From Struthio camelus (Eukaryota; Chordata; Aves; Struthioniformes; Struthionidae), in contig NC_090967.1 of the NCBI RefSeq assembly GCF_040807025.1, forward strand, positions 1,424,001-1,488,000: a stretch of DNA of 64,000 nucleotides. The letters run 5' to 3'. A program made the position numbers and the translations under genes. Under the pieces are notes generated by a model that had not been told where the DNA came from, did not search any database, and saw nothing but the letters and a program-made list of their open reading frames with translations. Shown in pieces: positions 24,943 to 35,700 of this stretch (the first letter of the stretch is position 1; each line of letters starts with the position of its first letter).

Positions 24943-26640
24943 GTGAGTTATCCTTACCTAGAAATGTAGATCTGTGCGCCAGTGTCTATGCTGGGAACTG
25001 TGTGACTTAATATATGTGACCCATGTGGCTACGATAACCCACACAAGTGGGTTGCATGTGTATCATAATGCCAGTGCATTTAGGAAGTGTCAGATTTAGT
25101 CTCGTGGGAAAAAGTAGCTAGTGCACAGGAAGAAAGACACACCTCCGCAAGCATGGCAACCCTTGTAGGACACAGGAAATCCCTGCCATCCCTGTTCTGG
25201 AGAGGGGTGCTAGAATAAGACCCCAGGCACGTAGACTATATGGCAGTCTATCTCTTTGCAGCTGACCAAGATACTCCATTACATGAAATGGAAGTAGGTC
25301 TGCGAAGCCATCTTCATTGTTTTTGCCATCGTTTTCATCAACTCCCAGCTTGTCATTTCCCGTTAATGTGAGTTACATTTTAAAGCTCTCTGAAGAGGGG
25401 CGTTATAGAATATTTGAGCTTCTGGAGAGATAACCCTCCATGCTGAAGAGAGGAAAGGCAGGGAAAGGGGCATTACAGGTAAGCTTAAAGATGAATCCAG
25501 CTAGATCAGGGGAATTCAAAAAGGAAAAGCCAGGGCTTTTAACTATGAATCTAGAGCTGTGACCTCTGTCCCTCCATTCCCAGGCTCTCACTGACTCTCC
25601 TGGCAGGGACTGTCTCTCATATGGGGCTGCTTCTCACGATGGGATGAGATGTTCACACTCAATCACAGCATCTCATGAGCTACCATGGCACAGGGTGTTT
25701 TGTATGACTGCCTTTCCCCATCCCTTGGAGGCCACTCCCACCACTGTCTGAGAGTAATCCTTCTTCTCCTCTATTCCTGCTCAAGACCTGGTGTGACTCC
25801 TTCAATGAGTAGGAAGTGGCCTACTGTTGTTACAAACACTGATTCCTACAAGAGAAGGCAAGTACAAACTGTGCTGGTTAGAATTTCCCAAGAATTTTTT
25901 GCAGACTAAGAAAAAGCCTGCTCAAAGCATCATTAAGATAAAATTAATTTAGAAAAATGAAAATTTATTTAGAAGACTGAGATATTGATTTAAGGTGGAC
26001 AAGCATTTATTTGAAATAAAACAGGAAAATTATGAGTACAAGCTGAAGATTCATGAGATAGGATACTGGACATGCTGAGAGAGTATCAGTAACGATACCT
26101 GAAGAAGTCACAGACGCTGGTCTTGGAGAACGGCTTTCTGCTACACACGTCTGACCACGCTCCCAGCCATTAACCACAAGGAACTTGTTCCTCCTCCTTT
26201 ACCACTTCCAAGTCTCCTGGAAAAGCTGATCTTACGTAGCTTCCCAGAAACTCATTCCACAGCTCTTGCATTACAGTTTAAGGTTTCTATTTTCTTTCAG
26301 AATCAAATATTTCATTTACTACACCTAGAAGAATTTTTTTTAAAGGGACATGTTACATACGCATAGGGACAAGTCTCCATTGCTGTCCTCTCTCCCTGCC
26401 ATGGCTCCAAATAAGCAATGATGATGCTGAGTTCTAAACTTTGGTCCTGCTTCCATTTAGCTTGGATGCCTGTGAGGCTGACGTTGCATAACGCCTTCCA
26501 GACTCTCTGGCAGTGAAACAGCTGCTTCAGAGGGAAAGGCAATAAATATTTGAGGTAACTTTCCTGAGAAAGCAACTAGAATAACCTTGACTTGAGTACT
26601 CTCCACTGCAATATGTCAAACAAGCCCTGCCATCTCAACT
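24943..26640 (+). other. Pseudogene intron sequence
   Basis: Apart from the exon at 25262-25367, I see nothing that I can identify here up to the CR1-like element beginning near 26640. Confidence 0.45.
25262..25367 (+). pseudogene. Pseudogene exon with premature stops
   Basis: It is homologous to the exon at 10589-10695 ([21 protein letters not shown] becomes LTKILHYMKWK-stop-VCEAIFIVF). It is 106 bases against 107, so the frame shifts near the end and a TAA is created just before the donor. These changes would remove the last membrane segments. Confidence 0.85.
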
Positions 26641-28760
26641 TGCCATATCATAACGTGAGAACAAAGAAGACAACAGATGTCCCAGGTCAGACAAAGGGTC
26701 CATCTAGATTGGTACCTGTCTCCAACAGCAACAACAAGCAGATATCTAGGGAAGTGTGTAAGAGCAGAGCAAATAGGTAGGCTATGTCTACCAAACATTC
26801 TCTCAGCTTTCAATAACTTGCAGTTCAGTGACTACCTAAAGGGCAGATGTACAGTTAGCAATCCTTGGTACGTGTCTCACCACTGAACTTGTTCAATTTT
26901 CCCTTCAGCCTAAGTAAAGTTTTAGCATCCGTAACATCCTCTGCCAATGAGATCAGCTGCTCAACTGCACATTGGCTGGATATTCCCATCTTGTCTGCTT
27001 TATACCTGCCTTCTGCAGATTGAAGTCCAGAAGTTCTTGTTTAGAAATAGACTGTAAAAACTGTTCACTATTTATCCCCTTCTGGCCTCTCACAGTTCTG
27101 TGAAGCCCCCTCAGTCATCTCTTTTTCCAGAATGAAGCATCCTGGTTTCCACAGCTGTTCCTTGTACAGAAGCTATTTCAGGTCTTGGATCCTCCCTGGT
27201 GTCCTCTTCTGAACCTACTCCTAGTTTTTCTCTGTCCTTCATGAGAGGAGGGGACCAGAAGTGCACATAGCATTCATTCTGTGGACAAGCTGTGGATTTA
27301 TACATCGGCATAATGATTTTCTGCTTTGTTCATTAGCCCCTTCCTAATGACTGTCACACGTGTTATGTGATTTTTTCAAAGCTATCAAGTAGAGGGATAT
27401 TTTCATGGGTTTATCTATCATAATCCTAAGATCCCATTCCTGAGGGCTCGCAACTGACCATTTTATATGTGAAATTCAGATTGATTTTCTCATGTGCATC
27501 ATTTTGCATTTAGCTAGTTCAAATTTCATCTGCCATTTTAATGACTGGTCCTGTAGGTCCTTCTGCAATTCAACACTGTCATCCCTTATCTTTACAGCTC
27601 TGAATAATTTTTATCATATAATGCTCATCTCACTACTCAGATCCTTTCCAGATCATTTGTGGGGATCTGCAGAAACAAGGATTCTAGTACAGTCCTGCAG
27701 AGTGCCTCTGATGACCTTCTTTCCTTGGGAAAACTAACCATTTGTTTCCTGTCTTTTAACCTGACTCTCATCCAGCCCAGGACATTTCCACAGCTACATA
27801 GTTTCCTTGAAAGCCTTAGCTAAGACTTTATCAAAAGGCTTTTAGAAATCTAGCCGGACTCCAGCAAGTGGCCTTTTCCATGAACATGCCTGTTGTTTCC
27901 TTCAAAGAATTCCAGGCCTTTATTAGCCAGGCCTGCCCTGACAAAGCCACATTGATTCTTTCCCACTATCTCATATCTGTACCACTTATTCTTTCATTTA
28001 TTTTAATTTCTATTAGCTTGTTCAGGATAGATAGAAGGCTTAATAGCCTGTTGTTCCCAAGATGCACCCTCGGACTCTCTAAAAATTTGGCATCACATTT
28101 ACTACCTTTCATTTTTGCAGGTATGAGAAAGGATTTTTAGCAAGTGGATATGTCCCTCTGTGTCTAATTCAACCACATCGGCTTTGAGTTCCTTCAGGAC
28201 TCTGGGATGAATGCTGTCTGCTCCTGGAAACCTGTTGCTTTTGTTTTAGGCATTTATTATACAATTTTTTTCTGCAGACACTTCAATTTGAAACAGAGCT
28301 TTGGATATCTCTAAAAAGAATGGTTGCAGTGTGGGAGCACAACCAAATTCTTCCACATTGAAATAATTTAACTTTTCTGCTTCAGCCTTATCTTTTCTGG
28401 CTGTTCTTTCTGCACCTTGGTCCCCTGTTGACCCCCACAGACCCCCTTGCAGGCTGCCCACTCCCGATATGTTGAAAAAAAAAGATTTATAAGTAGTTTT
28501 GATGCCCTTAGGGTTTCAGTTTTGTTCATCACTCCCCTACAGACTTATTTTAGGAAAAATGCTCCCAGTTTTGGTAACAATCACTGCTTCCTCCTTTCAC
28601 TACCTTCTCAGACAAGCATTAACATTTCTCTTGTTTTACTTCTGCTGACGCCACTCTCAGATGGTGAGCTTCTTTAGGCTATGCTTGGACTTGGTCTTTA
28701 GATGCCTTCTTAAGAGCCTGCAATTTTCTCCCAGACTCCCTCACTACTATGTGGATTTAA
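26640..28760 (-). mobile_element. Older CR1-type LINE within the pseudogene
   Basis: The sequence follows the order of an ancient sauropsid CR1 in antisense. It begins with a 3'-end block like cccaggtcagacaaaggg and tccatctag. Next come ctgtccttcatgagagg and gaccagaagtgcacatagc (ORF2 C-terminus), caaatttcatctgccattt (thumb region), ctagccggactccagc and gccacattgattc (RT region), and then the 5' RT part. It has no long open frame. It is clearly more decayed than copies A to C and interrupts the pseudogene between its third and fourth recognisable exons. Confidence 0.75.
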
Positions 28761-29415
28761 GAGCTTTTAAAGTCAGTGTTGCAATAACAGTAAATTACCT
28801 TTGGCATGGAACCATAATGGAAGCAGTGCTCTCCAACCTTCCCATGCTGCCTGTAGAGAGGGGCCAGTGGAGATGGGTTGGGGGACACAGCAGGTGGGGA
28901 ACGTCTTCTCACATGACTCCTGTAAACAGAGGACCTTCCTGGATGGCTCATGCCTGCATGGACAAATCCATATGTGCAAAAGGCAATGCTCTGGGATATG
29001 AAAAGATGAATGCTGAGTGCTCTCTGGAGTGATGGGGAAGCCCAGCTCTGGCCCTGACCCACGGAGGATTACCGCCAGATGGTGGGTTCCTGCTGCTTCT
29101 GGGAAGCATTGCATGTTTCCAGTAACCGACCTGTCTACAAACACTATTGTATTGTTGGCAATTTTAACACAGAGTCACTGCAGGTCCCCTGGGACCTAGG
29201 ACAAGCTTTACCAGAGAGCTGGACAGAAGCCATCCCTGGGCAGAGCATGAAGACACGGGAGTGAAGCTCAGTTCCAGCGTGACTCAACTCTGCCCAGGGA
29301 CACATGAGCCAAGTTTTTGCCCAGAAAGAATCTTGACCTTCTGAGAGTCAAAGTATTCAGCCTGCTTCAGTCTTGCCTCTTCTGATGTGTCTTTCTCCCT
29401 CTCTCCTTCGCACAG
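28761..29415. other. Pseudogene intron, no recognisable feature
   Basis: Several short open frames occur on both strands, but none resembles a known domain, has splice support or shows a conserved pattern. Confidence 0.4.
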
Positions 29416-30228
29416 CACATACTATTACTTTGTGACAAAATGTCCGCTGTACCTGGTAAGCTGTCCGATAAACACTTTCCTGATGGTCCTGCAGTTGTTG
29501 CACATTTTCTGGTCCCACTTAATCATCCAGATGATCTTCAGTGTCATCCTCCATGGTGCACTATGAAAAATCTTTGCCAGTGCTACTCACAAGAGACCAT
29601 GAAATCCAGGGTGATTCTTGTCTGCCTGCACAGGAAAGGCAGGGGAAGGGGGGAAGGACAGGAAATAGTCAACCACTTCTGTGGGACTCCATTTAGAGTT
29701 CTATCTTCAGCACATAGGACACAGCTTTCTCCATCTCCTTCCTTGATGGTTTGACTGCCCTCATCACAGGGCTGCAATGGACTGAAGAAATGCATGTAGA
29801 CATTCAGAGCCTAGACAGCAACAAAGTCCACAGGAATATATGCAGAATAACTATTTGCAGAATAAATACTAAATTATTTACAAAAGTTCACATTGCAGGA
29901 CTGATTAGAATCACAAAATCAAATATTGAAAAATCAGAGAAAACTAGCAAAGCAAATCTCTGGCAGTTTAAGCAACCTCCTGATGCAGGGACAGTTACAA
30001 CATTGGTTTAAGGACACGCTCACACCTGTTATTTTTATTTTACATCTCAGGTTAACACACCAGTGCTGTCGATGAAAGCAGGACTAGCCCCCTCTAATAT
30101 AATATCCTGTAGGTTTTGTAGCTCTTTTAAATTGTGTTTCTCCCCTACAGAAAGGAAAGGATGTAAGAAGTGACACTGAGGAAAGCAATAGGAGTGAAGC
30201 AGAAGATCGCACAAAGAACAGAGAGTAA

Positions 30229-32334
30229 CACAGGTCTCACTGCAAATCACAAAGATCCAGTCGCACTCTTGAAGGTGGAAAAGCTAAATAGGAGCCCCTG
30301 GAGAAAGAGGCCAGAAAGGCCACCTGAGACATCAGTCTCAGGTGAGACTGTCCACACCAGTCTACCTGAGACATCACCCAATGTCTAGACGAAAGTAGAT
30401 TTACTTGTAGAGTTTCCAGGCAGTAAGTCATTTCAGGAGATCGTTTTTCACTTCCCCTCTTGGGTGCATTTATTTTATTACTCTTCCTTGATCATTTATC
30501 CAAGAAAAAAGGGTCCATTGAAAAAAGTCTCTTTGTAGAAGAAGAACAGGAGAACAGGAGAAGAGGACTTAAGATTCTGAAGTTCTGATAGGCTTCACTT
30601 AATTGCAATTACCTGAAAACCTTCCCAAAGGTTCATGAGATGGTAAATTACAACTACTGAAGATTTAACGGACTTGCAATTTTCAGTAGATACTGGCAGT
30701 CATTGCTAGACATTTCATGAAGACACTTGCATGTGAAAGACACTTGCTTAAGTGGCAGGTAAGTTTTCAGTTGTATAGACTAAAATGGCCAGGCTTTGCA
30801 GGAAATAAATGGTTTCTTCAAATAAGTACTTGCATTTGATGGATGAATTATACAAAAATAGTTTACTCGTACAAAAGGTTTTGCTATCAGAAAGTGTACT
30901 TGAGGAGGAGACTCCTGAAATTCAAAGTAACTGAAACCTCTTCCAAATGAAGGCTTTCCCATTGGAAAATACAGTCTAAATTGAAACTTTCCTCAGGGAT
31001 ATGTTAATTTTTTTGAAGTTTAATACCTGAAAATAAAATTATTACAATATTAACACTTTAATGATATATTTTGGAGATTCTTTCTATTTTGGATGACTTT
31101 TCACCTTGTAACATATTGCATTTGATATCATTTTCAGAATTTATAGTAGAACATAAAATATAGAATAAATATATATATATAGCTGGTATAAAAACAAATT
31201 GCACTCAAACCAGTCTATTTTACCTAAACTAAATTGTGCCTGATGCAGAACAAACAATTTTTGAAGTATCAGCAATACCAGATCTTAACTCAGTAGGAAA
31301 ATTCTTCTTAAACACCTACTGAAGGTCTGATATCACTGACAATCCAAAGGCTCAGAAAATAGAGGACAGATAGATCTATATGTATGTATATCTGCAAATG
31401 ATATATAAAAACATGCAAACAGTGTCTTCAAAAATTGTTTTCTACCTAGGCTTTGAATAAGCCTTCAAGGAGGCTGACACATTTTATACAAACGTTTGGG
31501 AAAGGAGAACTGAGGCGAAGAATAAGGGATGGTGTAAGTAGAAGACTTTGCTGTGAAGAACCATGATCCTTCTCCCAGATCTGACTTATTCAAGGAAAAA
31601 TATAAGCAAGTCAGGAAAAATGTGCGAGAGAAAGGCAGAAGGCACTTGAGCCAGCATTCCATTGAAGGATTTTGACACTCAGATGTGCAGGAAGCAACGC
31701 TGAAAGGCATCTGATTAGCCTTGTAGTGTGACCTCCTGGGATAGTGCTGGGTCCTGGGACTGCTGCAGTCTCCCCTTATCATCCAGTCAAGCAGAGTCAT
31801 GACAGCCATTCTCTCAGCAGCTTGGGAGAGACTCATGACTCTATCATTGGGAGTCCTGAGAGCCCTTGGACAGCTGCCCAGATAGTCCTTACTGCTGTGG
31901 TAAATCCTTAGTCCTGACCTAGCAGTCCCTCTTCCTCATCAGCAGTCTTTAATTATGGCTATGTGGAAGTCCCTGCTCCTTGCAGCCTCCTTCCAGTGCT
32001 GTGGGATAGGGATGGTATTTTCACTCTGGGTCTGCACAGTGAGGAAGCCAAAGGGGACTAAGCAGACTGGGGCAGGGCTCTTAAGTGCCCCAGTCTGCAA
32101 ATGGTTATCATCACACACCCAAATGCATAAATCCAGAAGAGCCTGCCTCCTGTGGCGCTCTCCAGGCTGGAATAAATGTGGTTTCATCCATAATTATACA
32201 ACCTGGGAAGCTCACTTATTTCAGGCTAAAAATGATACTGACATTTGGTATAGCTTGGCCCGAGTGTGTTCTTTTGCTCTTTCTTGCAGCACTAACAGCC
32301 CATACATCCTGCTGAGGACTCCCTTAACACATAA
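30229..32334. other. Intergenic region between the CERS pseudogene and the KLHL gene
   Basis: The two genes converge here. The left end holds a hairpin at 30321-30344; the middle is AT-rich with a TA microsatellite near 31170. No exon or repeat family was recognised. Confidence 0.45.
30321..30344. repeat. Perfect 10-bp inverted repeat with 4-base loop
   Basis: The arm CACCTGAGAC is followed by ATCA and by the exact reverse complement GTCTCAGGTG. A near copy of the first arm and loop (acctgagacatca) recurs at about 30363. It lies about 95 bp after the pseudogene stop. Confidence 0.8.
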
Positions 32335-32340
32335 TTTATT
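32335..32340 (-). terminator. Possible poly(A) signal of the KLHL gene
   Basis: The plus strand reads TTTATT here, which is AATAAA on the minus strand, about 370 bp past the stop codon. It is the first canonical hexamer I noticed downstream. Confidence 0.4.
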
Positions 32341-32707
32341 ATTTCATTCCTACAGTCCTTATAACTGATGCAGTGACATTCCTGTCCCTCCCAGCTGTAA
32401 AAAGCACAAAGAACCATACAGATTAGGGGTCTGAACCACCCTTATTTAGCTTCAACTCGGATGAGTTTATGTGCCCTTAACTACACTGACCACAATTTCC
32501 AATAATAAGACTGTAAACCACTGGGGTAGCTGCAGAGGTTTCACCAGCTTTTTCTTCAAAATCATTTGTCAGATAGAAAAAGATAAAGATGTTAAGAAAA
32601 TAGAATTTTTCAAAATTCAACAAACTTCCCAAATCGAAGTTGACACAGGCTGACTCCCACCAGCTGTAAAGCATATGACTTTATGGTTAAGCTGAATCTT
32701 GCTTCAC

Positions 32708-35700
32708 TTATGCCCAAGTATCAAATCTTCGGACAGAGACACACCCGTGAATAGGAAGGGGGCAAGGGAGTTTGTTATCTATGACCTGGCACAAGTCAAT
32801 GTAGGGATCAAAGAGCACTACAGTGGGGAGGGCACTGTTCCCCTTTCTCTGGCCAAGGAGATAAATTTGTCCATTCACAGTGCTGCAACCCATGAAGAAC
32901 TTCTGGGTCAAGCATTCCTCATCCACTTGGGTCCATTCATCTGTTTTCACATCAAATCGAAAAGCTCCCCCTCCTATGGTGTACAGAGCACCATTCAGTG
33001 CTGTGATGCACAGGTCATACCTGGAAGGAAAGAAACTCTTAATCAGTATCAATAGGAAGATCTGCTCCCTGAAATATTCAGTGCAACAGTGGTCCTCACA
33101 TCAAGACGGCCCCATTTAAACAGAGCATTTAAACAGAAGCATTGGTAGGACAGGACTTCTGGATTTCTTCAGTCCAATGCCAATACTAGATCAAAGCAGC
33201 TGTGGGTTTGCCTAGCTGAGGTCTGAAAACCTCCAACAGTGCAGAACCCCCACACCTTCTGGGGCCTGTACCCCTTCCTCAGGGAGTACTTTTCCTTAAT
33301 GTCCAACTTAAACTTCCAAGGCCATAGTTTGTGGCCATTGCTCCTTGCTATATCATCTTACATTACTGAAAAGAGTTTGGGCCCATCATCTTTGTAACCG
33401 CCCTTCTTGAAGTGGGGACAATTTTTCCTGACAAAGAGGCCACATCTCCCTCAGCTCTAGGCTGTGACCATCTCACAGCCTGGCTCCTCTCCAGTTTCTT
33501 TGCATTGCTCTTGAACTGGAGACCCAAAACTAGGCACAGTATTCCAGGTGGCCTCATTGCCAGCAGGTTGCTGGCAATGCACCACCAATGCTCCTCCAAA
33601 TGCAACCCAGAATGCAGTTTGCCTTGTGGTGAGAGCAACTGCTGGATCACACTTGACCTGGTCATCACTGCAACCCCCAAGTCTTCTTCAGCAGGACCCT
33701 ATAGATGCAGGTGAATCCCAGCCTGCACCTACACAGTGTTATCCTGCCCCACATGTAGGGTGTAGCACTTCCTTGCAATTGAACTTTAGGAGGTTTATGA
33801 TTCTCAGCTTTCCATTCTTTGTCTTAACTTTATATCTCCCAGATAATTCAATAACAACTGCAATATGGTATAATAAAAGCCTTGGCTTTCTGTTCTGCCC
33901 AGAGCAATGCTATTTTAGTTTATATCTTTCCAGTATTGCCAGTGCATTTTGTGCACGTGCGTGTGTGCGTGCACGCATGTGTGTGCCAATTCATTTTAAT
34001 TTAACCAGGAAAACAAAATAGGTTTAAGCTACCTTTATGCAGAATACTCTATTTGGAACAGAGATTACAGGCAGCAGCAGGAGGCATCTGAGCTCAAAAC
34101 TACAGCTATGTTTTTGAGTCCTTATTTACAGACCTCTCATGTTTCAGCACTACCTGGAAGTGACAATAACCACAGGAAGCCCAGACTGCTGCTAAGATTT
34201 CTTGGAGATTCTGAGACAACTGTGTATTGCACAATGCTATCTCTTACAGTTGCAACAAAGTTCATTCGGGATCACCAACAACTAGGCCACTTCTCAAAGA
34301 GACTCTCATGAGAGTCACCTCATGAGAATTTTAAAGAACTTCTCCTGGTAACAAAACACAACGTTACTAAGAACATAGGAAAGGATTTCTTTGTAAATGT
34401 GACGCTTGGGCGTTAATGCTTTTCCAAACATTAAGCCATGGTACACGTAGAGCAAATTAACCAGCTGTCTTACCTGCTGTCTCTTAAAAAAGAAGCCACC
34501 TGAGATGGAACTCTCTGACTTCATACACAAAAGTGTAAATACCAGCAGCTAGAAGATGGAGTCAGCAAACGCGTATTTAGAAAAAGTAAGTTCACTTTCA
34601 ACAGAGAACGTAATTAACCTTGGAGCAGAGAGACAGATTAAGGCAAATCCTCCATCACTTGGAGTCTACCAGTTGGAGTTGGATGTCTGTCTAAAAACTG
34701 CAAGATCTTAGCTCCACGCTCTTGGGGTAAGTGCAGTGGGATTCTGTATTTCATATTTTAAAATAATGTGACTTTCCAATTGCTTCGACTCTAATTAAGA
34801 AGGGGAAATGAGCTGCTAATACTGATACCTGTATTTCTAATGTTGCACAAGATAAAACTGCAGCACCCGCAAGAACTGCCTGCTCTGGTCTTCTGGGCAG
34901 AAATATCTGTGCCATCAATGCTATGTCTGTGTGATCAACGCCTCCTCTTCGCTTATTTATCTGGACTCCAAACACAGATGGAAGCTCTAGAAAACAGTCT
35001 GTCCCCAGGCCACTGGGTCCTGTATCATGTCCATTCTAAAAGCAACCATGAAAAGAAACCTGCACACCATTATAGCATCTGAGAGAGATGCTATAAAGAA
35101 CTAAAGGAGGAAAAAAGGAGGGGGTGGGTGGGAGGAGAATGAGAAAACACAGTGCCCAAAGATAAGGCTGTATGGTTAAATGGATCATGCAAAACCTGCT
35201 AGAACTGAAATCCCAGCCCTACTAAAGGCATCAGGGACTCAGCTGTCATTTACTACAAACAAAAGGAAAAGGCCTCTTCTCAGGCACCCTGACAGCACGC
35301 AATTATCTGCAAATATTTCCCTGCCTTTGGGGCCTAGAGGAGCATTTCTTACCTGGGAAGTGGGGAGAAGGAGATGACATCCCAGACATCCGTCTCCATG
35401 TTCAGCCTTTGCACTCCACCATATACATGTCCATTTTCATCAAGGCCACAGACAACATAGATTCTGGTTCCTACACTGACTGCATCTCCTCTTTCCACAG
35501 GCTGAACCATAGGACTCATGCTTTCCCATTGGGAGTCCATCAAAGCCAGGCGCTCCACTGCTGCAATTATCCCTTCATCTGTGCTCCCTCCAAGTACGTA
35601 TAGGTAGAGCCCTGCTCCTACGGCACAATGACTATTGCGAGACTTCTTCATGGCAGGACCTTCCAGCCAGCTATTGTCCAAGCAATTGTAGATCAGCACC

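Larger units (their letters stand above)
24211..30228 (+). pseudogene. Tandem ceramide synthase (CERS4-like) pseudogene
   Basis: Five homologues of the downstream gene's last exons are recognised: 24211-24303, 24814-24942, 25262-25367, 29416-29560 and 30151-30228. The first two are intact with good splice sites ([17 protein letters not shown] ... HDASDYILE). Identity to the upstream copy is 24 of 31 and 28 of 43 residues. The third has an in-frame TAG after YMKWK, a 1-base loss near its end and a resulting TAA. The fourth lacks the first 12 bases of the homologous exon and its donor (gcactatga instead of acggtacag). The fifth keeps KGKDVRSDTEESN and ends in TAA. The N-terminal exons were not found. 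It arose as a tandem duplicate, not a processed copy, since exon-intron structure is preserved. Confidence 0.85.
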
